The notes under the pieces are model-generated. The model saw only the letters and a list, made by a program, of their open reading frames with translations, was not told the DNA's origin and ran no database searches. This document shows positions 1 to 7,893 of a DNA stretch of 64,000 nucleotides, one piece after another. The position numbers and the translations under genes were made by a program. Numbering within the stretch: position 1 is the first letter of the stretch; every line of letters starts with the position of its first letter. The stretch lies in assembly GCA_033717875.1 (NCBI GenBank), contig JADDKJ010000014.1, forward strand, positions 1 through 64,000. Direction: 5' to 3'. Source of the stretch: SBBG01 sp033717875 (GTDB lineage Bacteria > Pseudomonadota > Gammaproteobacteria > Ga0077554 > Ga007554).

Positions 1-123
1 CGTGTTCTGCAACGTAGGGCCTACGGTTATCGTGATGAGGAGTATCTCAAACTGAAAATCATCGCCGCTTTCTTGCCGCCTTTACCAAAATCCACTAAAA
101 ATGACCCACACGATTCCGCGTAG
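1..123 (+). CDS. Transposase C-terminal fragment (ISL3-like), 5' truncated by the window edge
   Basis: Frame 1 is open from the first base to a TAG at 121-123 and gives 40 residues. They include RRAYGYRDEEYLKLKI, which resembles the C-terminal tail of ISL3-family DDE transposases as I remember them. No catalytic residue lies in this part. The protein would cut and rejoin DNA at the IS ends. The family is assigned from this short tail only, so another DDE family is possible. Confidence 0.5.
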   Translation, partial: RVLQRRAYGYRDEEYLKLKIIAAFLPPLPKSTKNDPHDSA

Positions 124-127
124 ACCC
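1..127 (+). mobile_element. 3' end of an insertion sequence, probably ISL3 family (partial)
   Basis: The window opens inside an insertion sequence. The last 40 codons of a transposase run off the left edge. The final bases just before the fabI stop, read on the minus strand, begin GGGTCTACGCGGAATC and look like an IS terminal inverted repeat. The other end lies outside the window, so neither the repeat pair nor a target duplication can be confirmed. The inferred IS boundary leaves only about 10 bp before the 3' end of fabI. Confidence 0.55.
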
Positions 128-136
128 TATTTTGCC

Positions 137-919
137 TTATATCCCACCCATCCCAGTGGTATTGAACCCGCTGTCCACATACATGATCTCGCCGGTGATG
201 CCGGAGGCGAGGTCGGAGCAGAGGAAGGCGCTGGCGTTGCCCACTTCTTCGATGGTGACGTTGCGCCGCAGCGGTGCGCTCTTTTCCACGTAGTCGAGAA
301 ATTTGCGGAAGTCCGAGATGCCCGCGGCGGCCAGGGTTTTGATGGGTCCGGCGGAGATGGCGTTGACGCGGATGCCTTCGGGGCCGAGCGTCTGCGCCAT
401 GTAGCGCACATTGGCTTCGAGGCTGGCCTTGGCCAGACCCATGACGTTGTAATTGGGCATGGTGCGTTCGGCGCCGAGATAGCTGAGTGTGAGCAGCGCG
501 CCGTTGCGGCCCTGCATCATGTTGCGGCCGGCCTTGGCCAGCGCGGCGAAGCTGTAGGAGCTGATCTCGTGGGCGATGCGAAATCCCTCGCGGGTGACGC
601 AGTCGAGATAAGGGCCTTCGAGCTGTTCGCGCGGGGCAAAGGCGACCGAGTGGACGATGATGTCCAGGTGATCCCAGTAATTGTCGAGATTCTCGAACAC
701 TGCATTGATCTGGTCGTCACTGCCCACATCGCATGGCATGGTGATTTCGGAACCGCATTGGGCGGCCATGTCCTCGACCCGCTCGCGGAGTTTTTCGTTC
801 TGGTAGGTGAAGGCGAGCTCCGCCCCTTCGCGTTGCATGGCCTTGGCAATGCCCCAAGCGATGGAGCGTGTGCTGGCGAGACCGACAATGAGCGCGCGTT
901 TGCCGCTTAGAAATCCCAT
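137..919 (-). CDS. fabI: Enoyl-[acyl-carrier-protein] reductase (NADH), FabI
   Basis: FabI reduces trans-2-enoyl-ACP in the last step of each type II fatty-acid elongation cycle, in the cytoplasm as a homotetramer. The 260-residue length is normal for the family. The sequence starts with a short-chain dehydrogenase nucleotide-binding segment (IVGLASTRSIAWGIAKAM, residues 11-28). It carries the FabI active-site pattern Tyr147, Tyr157 and Lys164 (YNVMGLAK, with six residues between Tyr and Lys). The start is supported by GAAGGGTG just upstream on the minus strand. It converges on the truncated IS at its 3' end and is divergent from the ABC importer operon, with about 130 bp between them. FabL or FabV are unlikely because the Tyr-x6-Lys spacing and length fit FabI. 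Confidence 0.95.
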   Translation of the reverse strand: MGFLSGKRALIVGLASTRSIAWGIAKAMQREGAELAFTYQNEKLRERVEDMAAQCGSEITMPCDVGSDDQINAVFENLDNYWDHLDIIVHSVAFAPREQLEGPYLDCVTREGFRIAHEISSYSFAALAKAGRNMMQGRNGALLTLSYLGAERTMPNYNVMGLAKASLEANVRYMAQTLGPEGIRVNAISAGPIKTLAAAGISDFRKFLDYVEKSAPLRRNVTIEEVGNASAFLCSDLASGITGEIMYVDSGFNTTGMGGI

Positions 920-1050
920 ATTTTCACCCTTCTGGAAAATGAGCTGTTACAAGGTGAAGCTAGTTTACCTTAATGTAAAAAAAGCTACACTATTCACGGC
1001 CGTCGATCGTTATAATCGTGTTCCGATGACTTGAAGAAGAAACACAGGAC

Positions 1051-3255
1051 GTGATGCGGAATCAATACTCTCCGTGTTTAATGCTGCACCGCCTTGCGGT
1101 CGCCCTGGTGCTGCTATTGTCGGCTTGCGGTGAGCGACCGTGGAATGATCCCTATCCCGCCCAGGATGCCGGCAAGAGTATTCTCTATTCCGCTTTTTCC
1201 GACCGGCCCAAGCACCTCGACCCGGCGCGTTCCTACAGCTCGAATGAAGTCCAGTTTACGGCGCAGATCTATGAGCCGCCGTTGCAGTATCATTATCTCA
1301 AGCGGCCCTATACGCTGATCCCGCTTGGAGCGGCCGAAATGCCGCAGCCCGTGTTTCTGGATCGCAACGGCCGGACATTGCCCGGCCCGTCGGCCGACGT
1401 GGCCTACAGCGTGTATGAGATTCGTATCCGCCCGGGCGTTTTTTATCAACCGCATCCCGCCTTTGCCCGCGATGCCAGCGGGCGCTTTCTTTACCATAAT
1501 CTCGATGCCGGAAGTCTGGAGCACATCAATACGCTGGGGGATTTCGCGCAAACCGGAACGCGCGAACTAGTAGCGGCCGATTATGTTTATCAGATCAAGC
1601 GGCTTGCCCATCCTCGCCTGCATTCGCCGATACTCGGCGTGATGGCCGATTATATCGTGGGGCTGAAGGAATATGCCGGACAGCTTGAGAAGGTCCATCA
1701 GGCGCGAAGCGAAGGCAAGGGCGAGGAAGGCGGTTATCTGGATTTGAACCAGTTTGCGCTCGAAGGAGCGCAGGTTGTCGACCGCCATACCTACCGGATC
1801 AAAGTCCGTGGCCAGTATCCGCAATTGCTGTATTGGCTGGCGATGCCGTTCTTTGCGCCCGTCCCGGAAGAAGCGGAGCGCTTTTATTCCCAGCCGGGGC
1901 TGGAAAAAAAGAACATCACGCTCGATTGGTATCCGGTCGGCACCGGGCCGTACATGCTGACGGTGAACAATCCCAACCGCCAGATGGTGCTGGAGCGCAA
2001 TCCCAATTTTCATGGCGAACATTATCCCGCTGAAGGTGAGTCAGAGGATCGGGCGAAGAGTCTGTTGGCCGATGCGGGCAAGCCGCTGCCCTTTATCGAC
2101 AAGGTGGTTTTCAGTCTGGAAAAGGAGAGCATTCCCTACTGGAACAAATTCCTGCAAGGATATTACGATGCTTCGGGAATCAGTTCCGATAGCTTCGATC
2201 AGGCGGTGCGCATTGGCGGGCAGGGCGAGGTGGCATTGACCGACGACATGCAGGCACGCGGTATCAAGCTGAGCACATCCGTGGAGACCTCGACCTTTTA
2301 CATGGGTTTCAACATGCTCGATCCAGTCGCGGGCGGTTACACGGAGCGGGCGCGCAAGCTGCGTCAGGCGGTGTCGATCGCGATCGATCACGAGGAGTAT
2401 ATCTCGATCTTCACCAACGGCCGCGGCATCGCCGCGCAGGGTCCGGTTCCGCCCGGCATCTTCGGCTATCAGGAAGGCGCTGAAGGCGTGAATCCTTATG
2501 TGTATGCCTGGCGCGATGGCCGGCCGCAGCGCAAACCCATCGAAGAGGCGCGCCGTTTGCTGGCGGAGGCGGGTTATCCCGACGGCAGGGATGAGAAAAC
2601 AGGCAAGCCCTTGCAGTTGTATCTGGACATCACGGCGAGCGGGCCGGATGACAAGTCGCTGCTGGACTGGTATCGCAAGCAGTTGCAGAAGCTGAACGTG
2701 GAACTGGTGATCCGCAATACCGACTACAATCGCTTTCAGGAAAAGATGCTGAAAGGGGATGCACAATTGTTCATCTGGGGCTGGAACGCGGATTACCCCG
2801 ACCCGGAGAATTTCCTGTTTCTGCTCTATGGGCCGAATGCCAAGGTGGGCAAGAACGGCGAAAACGCCGCCAATTACGACAATCCCGAATTCAACCGCCT
2901 GTTCGAGCAGATGAAGAACATGGAGAACGGCCCGCAGCGGTTGGCCATCATCAAGGCGATGGTGGACATCGCCCGCCGCGATGCGCCGTGGATCTGGGGT
3001 TTGCACCCGAAGCGGTTCACGCTTTATCACAGTTGGTATTTCAACGCCAAGCCGAATCTGATGGCGAACAATACGCTCAAATACCTGAGGGTCGATCCGC
3101 GCTTGCGCGAGGAGAAGCGCGCCGAGTGGAATCGTCCGATCGTGTGGCCATTCGTGGTGATTGTGGCCATTCTGCTATTGGGGACCGTGCCGGCGGTGAT
3201 CGTCTATTTGCGGCGCGAATATGCGCCGCCGAAGTTGCCGCAAAGCACAGGATAA
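1051..3255 (+). CDS. ABC importer substrate-binding lipoprotein (peptide/nickel family, SBP family 5) with a C-terminal membrane anchor
   Basis: This 734-residue protein probably captures peptides or a similar solute in the periplasm and passes it to the permeases encoded next. It starts with a lipoprotein signal peptide; the lipobox LSAC puts the lipidated Cys at residue 26 from the GTG start. Family-5 features follow, such as the YSVYEIRIRPGVFYQPHPAF segment and a C-terminal WGWNADYPDPENF segment. Unusually, the protein ends with a hydrophobic helix (about residues 695-720) and a basic tail, so it may be tethered at both ends. Start is GTG 1051 or ATG 1054; ACAGGA lies just upstream. A TATAAT box sits at 1011-1016 without a good -35. 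First gene of a four-gene operon. Confidence 0.85.
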   Translation: MMRNQYSPCLMLHRLAVALVLLLSACGERPWNDPYPAQDAGKSILYSAFSDRPKHLDPARSYSSNEVQFTAQIYEPPLQYHYLKRPYTLIPLGAAEMPQPVFLDRNGRTLPGPSADVAYSVYEIRIRPGVFYQPHPAFARDASGRFLYHNLDAGSLEHINTLGDFAQTGTRELVAADYVYQIKRLAHPRLHSPILGVMADYIVGLKEYAGQLEKVHQARSEGKGEEGGYLDLNQFALEGAQVVDRHTYRIKVRGQYPQLLYWLAMPFFAPVPEEAERFYSQPGLEKKNITLDWYPVGTGPYMLTVNNPNRQMVLERNPNFHGEHYPAEGESEDRAKSLLADAGKPLPFIDKVVFSLEKESIPYWNKFLQGYYDASGISSDSFDQAVRIGGQGEVALTDDMQARGIKLSTSVETSTFYMGFNMLDPVAGGYTERARKLRQAVSIAIDHEEYISIFTNGRGIAAQGPVPPGIFGYQEGAEGVNPYVYAWRDGRPQRKPIEEARRLLAEAGYPDGRDEKTGKPLQLYLDITASGPDDKSLLDWYRKQLQKLNVELVIRNTDYNRFQEKMLKGDAQLFIWGWNADYPDPENFLFLLYGPNAKVGKNGENAANYDNPEFNRLFEQMKNMENGPQRLAIIKAMVDIARRDAPWIWGLHPKRFTLYHSWYFNAKPNLMANNTLKYLRVDPRLREEKRAEWNRPIVWPFVVIVAILLLGTVPAVIVYLRREYAPPKLPQSTG

Positions 3256-3265
3256 TTTTTCCGAC

Positions 3266-4243
3266 ATGATCTCCTATATCATCCGCCGCATTCTGTACGC
3301 CATTCCGATCCTGGTCGGTGTGAATCTGTTGACCTTTGCCCTGTTTTTCGTGGTCAACACGCCGGACGACATGGCGCGCATGCAGTTGGGCATGAAGCGC
3401 GTCACGCCGGAGGCCATCGAAAACTGGAAGCAGGAGCGGGGCTATGACAAACCCCTGTTGTTCAATGCCACCGCCGCAGGCACGGGCAAGTTCACCGATA
3501 CCATCTTCTACGAAAAATCGGTCAAGCTGTTCGTGTTTGATTTCGGCCGGTCGGACAGCGGACGCGATATCGCCTATGACATACAGCAACGCATGTGGCC
3601 CAGCCTGGTGGTGGCGTTGCCCATCTTGTTGATCGGTCTGTTGACCAATATCACTTTTGCGATGCTGGTGGCTTTTTTCCGCGCCACCTACGTCGATGCC
3701 TGGGGTGTGGTGTTGTGCGTGACGTTGATGTCGATCTCCAGTCTGTTCTACATCATCGGCGGCCAGTACCTGGTGGGCAAGATGCTGCACCTGGTGCCCA
3801 TCTCCGGCTACGAAAGTGGCGTCGATGCCTGGAAATTCGTCATCCTGCCCGCCGTGATTGGAATCATCAGCGGCATCGGCTCGGGGATACGCTGGTATCG
3901 ATCCATTTTTCTCGAAGAGATCGGCAAGGACTATGTGCGCACCGCGCGCGCCAAGGGGTTGTCCGAGTCGCTGGTGCTGTTCCGCCATGTGCTGAGGAAT
4001 GCCATGATCCCCATCCTCACCGGCGTGGTGGTGATCCTGCCGTTGCTGTTCATGGGCAATCTGGTGCTGGAGTCCTTTTTCGGCATTCCAGGGCTGGGCA
4101 GCTATACCATCGACGCCATCAACATGCAGGATTTCGCCATCGTGCGCAGCATGGTGTTTTTGGGATCCGTGCTCTACATTCTTGGCTTGCTGTTGACCGA
4201 TATTTCTTACACCCTGGTCGATCCGCGTGTGAAATTGGGCTGA
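3266..4243 (+). CDS. ABC transporter permease, OppB/DppB type
   Basis: Inner-membrane permease of the peptide-type importer, 325 residues and about six transmembrane helices. The N-terminus MISYIIRRILYAIPILVGV is the typical first helix of OppB-like subunits. The cytoplasmic coupling loop (EAA motif) is visible as YVRTARAKGLSESLVLFRHV near residues 225-245. I chose ATG 3266 because upstream in-frame codons overlap the end of the binding-protein gene and give no membrane-protein-like sequence. It follows that gene by about 10 bp and is followed one base later by the next permease, so the genes are surely co-transcribed. Confidence 0.88.
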   Translation: MISYIIRRILYAIPILVGVNLLTFALFFVVNTPDDMARMQLGMKRVTPEAIENWKQERGYDKPLLFNATAAGTGKFTDTIFYEKSVKLFVFDFGRSDSGRDIAYDIQQRMWPSLVVALPILLIGLLTNITFAMLVAFFRATYVDAWGVVLCVTLMSISSLFYIIGGQYLVGKMLHLVPISGYESGVDAWKFVILPAVIGIISGIGSGIRWYRSIFLEEIGKDYVRTARAKGLSESLVLFRHVLRNAMIPILTGVVVILPLLFMGNLVLESFFGIPGLGSYTIDAINMQDFAIVRSMVFLGSVLYILGLLLTDISYTLVDPRVKLG

Positions 4244-4244
4244 T

Positions 4245-5765
4245 ATGAATAGCCAGGATCTGACAAAAGACAAACCAAAAACGGGCGGGATGGCGCTGCT
4301 GCTTTTCGCCGCTGTGGCGGTGCTCTCCGCCATCTTGTTTTCGCCGGTGAAATTCGTCGTGCTATGGACGGATGTGCTGATCTTCCTGTTGTGCGCGATG
4401 GCCGCAGCCTTTGGTGTTTATGCTTACCGGCGGGAGTATCTGCGCGCGCCGTGGCGCGAAGTGGCGCGCAGCCGCATGGGTATGGCCTCGGCGGTGGTGC
4501 TGCTCGTCTATGTCGCCATCGGTCTGCTTGATTCCGTGCATTTTCGCTTGCCTCTCGATGAAGCCAAGCCGTCCGCCGAAGTCCAGTATTCAAGCGAAGT
4601 GTTGAGCGTGTTGGATGCGCTGGCGGCGCCGTTGCGCGAACGGGTGGAGAAGACCTATTCCGCGCCATTCGCCACGCAGCTTTACGCCAAGGAGACGGTC
4701 GATCAGGCCGATGGGCGCAAGGTTCGCCTCTATCCTCGCCTGCACTATGGCGGCGCGCATTTGGGCAATCCTGAAGAGGAGCGTGCCGCCGACATTTTCA
4801 ATACATCGGCGCGCGCCATATTCGAAGGTGTATTGATCTGGGGTTTGCTCGTGGTCGTGTTGATCGCATGGCTGGCGCGGCGTGGCCGGTCATCCTGGCG
4901 GGACATGTTGCGCCATGTCGCGCGAGGCAGAACCGAAGTGCCGTGGCATGTCATTCTGTTGACGTGTGCGATATTGATCCTGCTTGCCATGCTCGCGGTG
5001 AACCTGTCGACCAAGTATCACATCTTCGGCACCGACAAGGTGGGGCAGGACATTTTCTATCAGACCCTGAAGAGCATACGCACTGGACTAGTGATCGGTA
5101 CGATCACCACGCTGGTGATGCTGCCGTTCGCGGTACTGCTCGGCATCGCGGCCGGCTATTTTCGCGGCTGGGTGGATGATGTCATTCAGTATCTCTACAC
5201 CATTTTGAGCTCCATTCCCGGCGTGTTGCTGATCGCGGCGGCGATCCTGATGTTGCAGGTGTATATGACGACGCATCCCGAGCTGTTCGAGACGGCGATC
5301 GCGCGCGCCGATATGCGCCTGCTGTTTCTGTGCATCATCCTCGGTGTCACCAGTTGGACCGGCCTGTGCCGCCTGCTGCGCGGCGAGGCGCTGAAGCTGC
5401 GCGAGATGGATTACATTCAGGCGGCGGTGGCGTTCGGCGTCGGCCACGCCAAGATCATCGGCCGTCACATTCTGCCCAATGTCATGCACATCGTGCTCAT
5501 CTCGGTGGTGCTCGATTTCAGTGCCCTGGTGCTGGCCGAGGCGGTGTTGTCGTATGTCGGTGTCGGCGTCGATCCGACCATGAACAGTTGGGGCAATATG
5601 ATCAACAGCGCGCGTCTGGAAATGGCGCGCGAGCCGATCGTCTGGTGGCCGCTGCTCGCCGCTTTCCTGTTCATGTTTGTGCTGGTGTTGTCGGCCAATC
5701 TCTTTTCCGATGCGGTGCGTGATGCCTTCGATCCGCGCTTGCGCAAGGCGGTAGGTGTGAAATGA
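4245..5765 (+). CDS. ABC transporter permease, OppC/DppC type with long N-terminal extension
   Basis: Second permease of the importer. At 506 residues it is far longer than the usual 280-300. The typical OppC core (FGTDKVGQDIFYQTLKSIRTG, then six helices with the EAA loop MDYIQAAVAFGVGHAKIIGR) fills the C-terminal half. The first roughly 240 residues add about four hydrophobic helices and a periplasmic-looking stretch (DEAKPSAEVQYSSEVLSVLD and following). The segment FGTDKVGQD at about residue 262 marks where a normal OppC would begin its periplasmic loop. The extension may contact the anchored binding protein; that is inference. Its 3' end overlaps the ATPase start by four bases (ATGA). Confidence 0.85.
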   Translation: MNSQDLTKDKPKTGGMALLLFAAVAVLSAILFSPVKFVVLWTDVLIFLLCAMAAAFGVYAYRREYLRAPWREVARSRMGMASAVVLLVYVAIGLLDSVHFRLPLDEAKPSAEVQYSSEVLSVLDALAAPLRERVEKTYSAPFATQLYAKETVDQADGRKVRLYPRLHYGGAHLGNPEEERAADIFNTSARAIFEGVLIWGLLVVVLIAWLARRGRSSWRDMLRHVARGRTEVPWHVILLTCAILILLAMLAVNLSTKYHIFGTDKVGQDIFYQTLKSIRTGLVIGTITTLVMLPFAVLLGIAAGYFRGWVDDVIQYLYTILSSIPGVLLIAAAILMLQVYMTTHPELFETAIARADMRLLFLCIILGVTSWTGLCRLLRGEALKLREMDYIQAAVAFGVGHAKIIGRHILPNVMHIVLISVVLDFSALVLAEAVLSYVGVGVDPTMNSWGNMINSARLEMAREPIVWWPLLAAFLFMFVLVLSANLFSDAVRDAFDPRLRKAVGVK

Positions 5766-7786
5766 CGGGTATCTTACTGAAAGTACAAGATCTCAAGACG
5801 CAGTTCGGTGGAGGCGCGGGCGCGGTGCGCGCCGTCGATGGCGTGAGTTTCGAGATCAAACGCGGCGAGACGTTTGCGTTGCTCGGCGAATCCGGTTGTG
5901 GCAAGTCGGTCACTTCGCTGTCGATCATGCGTCTCGTCGCGCAACCGGCGGGGCAGATCACCGGCGGAAGCGTGTTGCTGGAGGGGCAGGATCTGTTGCA
6001 ATTGCCCGAGGTGAAGATGCGCGACATGCGCGGCGGGCGCATCGCCATGATCTTTCAGGAGCCGATGACCTCGCTCAATCCCGTGCTCACCACCGGCGAA
6101 CAGATTTGCGAAAGCCTGCAACGGCATCGCGGTCTGAAAGGCGCGCAGGCCGAAGAGCGGGCGATCGAGCTGCTCGATGCGGTGGGCATTCCCGACCCGC
6201 GCCGCCGCATCCGCGAGTATCCCCATCAGCTTTCCGGCGGCATGAAGCAGCGCATCATGATCGCCATCGCCCTGGCGGGCGAACCGGAGCTATTGATCGC
6301 CGACGAGCCGACCACGGCGCTGGACGTGACCATCCAGGCGCAGATTCTGGAGCTGTTGCGCACGCTGCAAAAGGAGCGCGGCATGTCGATCATGCTCATC
6401 ACCCATGATCTGGGCGTGGTCGCCGAACTGGCCGATCGGGTGGCGGTGATGTATGCCGGGCAGATCGTCGAACAGGCCGAGGTGCGACGATTTTTCGCAG
6501 AGCCGCGCCACCCTTACAGCCGCAAACTGTTCGAATCGTTGCCGGAGATGGGGAAACGCAAGACGCGGTTGGCGGTGATTCTCGGGTCGGTGCCGCGCCT
6601 CGGGCAGTCGTTCAAGGGCTGCCGCTTCGCTGATCGCTGCGAATTCGCCTGGCAGGCGTGCCGCGACATCGAGCCGGTGTGGCAGGCCGCGGATGGTCAA
6701 GGTGTGCGTTGCCACTTGTACGACCCCGCCGTCGCCGCCGGGCGTCCGCAAGGCGCGCCAGCGATTCATTCCGGCGAAAACGAGATCGCCGCAGCGGAGC
6801 CGCGTTACGATGGCGCGCTGTTGCAGGTTGATGGGCTGAAGGTTCACTATCCCATCCACAAGGGTCTGTTCCAGCGCGTGGCGGGGTATGTGCATGCGGT
6901 GGACGGCGTATCCTTCGATATCGAAAAGGGACGCACCCTGGCCCTGGTGGGTGAATCCGGCTGTGGCAAGACGACGGCGGGCAAGGCCATCTTGCAGCTT
7001 ATCCGTTCCACCGGCGGCGCGGTGCAATTTCAGGGCGAACGCCTGAACGAGCTGCGCGGTGAGGCATTGCGCAAACGGCGCGCGGATCTTCAGATCATTT
7101 TTCAGGACCCTTATTCCTCGATGAATCCGCGCATGATGGTGGGAGACATCATCGAGGAGGGGATGGCGGCATTGTTGGGCGGCGCATCGTCGCGCCAGAC
7201 TCGCCAGGCGCGCGTCGACGAGCTGATGAAGCAGGTGGGACTGTCGCCGGAGATGAAATACCGTTATCCCCATGAATTCTCCGGCGGGCAGCGGCAACGC
7301 ATCTGCATCGCGCGTGCGCTGGCGGTGAATCCCAAGCTGATCGTCTGCGACGAGCCGACCAGCGCGCTCGATGTGTCGGTGCAGGCGCAGATCCTGAACC
7401 TGCTCAAGCGGCTGCAAGACGAGTTGGGTTTGTCCTATCTGTTCATCACCCACAATCTGTCGGTGGTGGCCTATCTGGCGCATGAAGTGGCGGTGATGTA
7501 TTTGGGCAGGATCGTCGAGCAGGGTTCAGTGGAAGAGGTGTTGTGGAATCCGCAACATCCCTACACGCAAGCGCTGTTGCAGGCGGTGCCCGCCACCCAT
7601 CCCGACCAGCGCCGCCCGGTGCTGCAACTACCCGGCGAGCTGCCATCGCCCATCAATCCCCCCGTGGGTTGCCATTTCCATCCGCGCTGCCCCCATGCGC
7701 TGCCGGTGTGCCGCGAAGTCTATCCCGCCGCCACGGCGCTGAGCGGAATGCATCGGGTGCATTGTCATCTCTATCCACAGGCGTAG
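5762..7786 (+). CDS. ABC importer ATPase, OppD-OppF fusion (two nucleotide-binding domains)
   Basis: One 674-residue chain holds both ATPase domains of the importer. Domain 1 has Walker A GESGCGKS (residues 42-49), signature LSGGMKQR (about 157-164) and Walker B LLIADEPTTALDV (about 176). A C-terminal OppD-type segment with Cys residues (CRFADRCEFAWQAC) follows. Domain 2 has Walker A GESGCGKT near residue 396, signature FSGGQRQR near 505 and Walker B LIVCDEPTSALDV. It closes with CHFHPRCPHALPVC. Such fusions are known in several ABC importers (for example YejF-like proteins). The start overlaps the upstream stop (ATGA), which suggests translational coupling. The TAG stop is part of a GTAGGGTGCG palindrome. 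Confidence 0.93.
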   Translation: MTGILLKVQDLKTQFGGGAGAVRAVDGVSFEIKRGETFALLGESGCGKSVTSLSIMRLVAQPAGQITGGSVLLEGQDLLQLPEVKMRDMRGGRIAMIFQEPMTSLNPVLTTGEQICESLQRHRGLKGAQAEERAIELLDAVGIPDPRRRIREYPHQLSGGMKQRIMIAIALAGEPELLIADEPTTALDVTIQAQILELLRTLQKERGMSIMLITHDLGVVAELADRVAVMYAGQIVEQAEVRRFFAEPRHPYSRKLFESLPEMGKRKTRLAVILGSVPRLGQSFKGCRFADRCEFAWQACRDIEPVWQAADGQGVRCHLYDPAVAAGRPQGAPAIHSGENEIAAAEPRYDGALLQVDGLKVHYPIHKGLFQRVAGYVHAVDGVSFDIEKGRTLALVGESGCGKTTAGKAILQLIRSTGGAVQFQGERLNELRGEALRKRRADLQIIFQDPYSSMNPRMMVGDIIEEGMAALLGGASSRQTRQARVDELMKQVGLSPEMKYRYPHEFSGGQRQRICIARALAVNPKLIVCDEPTSALDVSVQAQILNLLKRLQDELGLSYLFITHNLSVVAYLAHEVAVMYLGRIVEQGSVEEVLWNPQHPYTQALLQAVPATHPDQRRPVLQLPGELPSPINPPVGCHFHPRCPHALPVCREVYPAATALSGMHRVHCHLYPQA

Positions 7787-7803
7787 GGTGCGCCGTGCGC
7801 ACC
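7784..7803 (+). repeat. Short palindrome of the GTAGGGTGCG family (copy 1)
   Basis: GGTGCGC at 7787-7793 pairs with GCGCACC at 7797-7803 across a 3-base loop, preceded by TAG. The TAG is also the stop codon of the importer ATPase. The same motif recurs at 10603, 11155, 12276, 21607 and 22928. As a hairpin it may stabilise the mRNA 3' end; it has no U-tract, so it is not a classical terminator. Confidence 0.7.
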
Positions 7804-7819
7804 ATTCGTCCATGGAATG

Positions 7820-7866
7820 ATACCCCATAAGGGTATATTGACATATACCCTTATGGGGTATATCTT
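7820..7866 (+). promoter_or_regulatory. copA promoter with embedded CsoR-type operators
   Basis: A perfect 18-bp inverted repeat (ATACCCCATAAGGGTATA at 7820-7837 and its complement at 7844-7861) surrounds TTGACA (7838-7843). TTGACA is a consensus -35. Exactly 17 bp later comes TATCTT (7861-7866), a plausible -10. The right arm therefore fills the promoter spacer and the left arm lies just upstream. Each 17-bp arm is itself a near-palindrome of the A/T-C4-N-G4 kind bound by CsoR-family repressors. The csoR gene lies 3 kb downstream in the same module. Inference: apo-CsoR on these arms blocks RNA polymerase and Cu(I) releases it. The leader would be about 20 nt. Confidence 0.85.
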
Positions 7867-7893
7867 ATTTCTCTGTCACGCACAGAGGTGGTT

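Noticed and set aside
101..910. Long plus-strand open frame opposite fabI
   Set aside because: It is the complement of a clear FabI sequence with intact active-site residues and has no recognisable domain.
963..979. Inverted repeat TTTAC-N6-GTAAA between fabI and the importer operon
   Set aside because: Too short to distinguish from chance, though it may be a regulator site.
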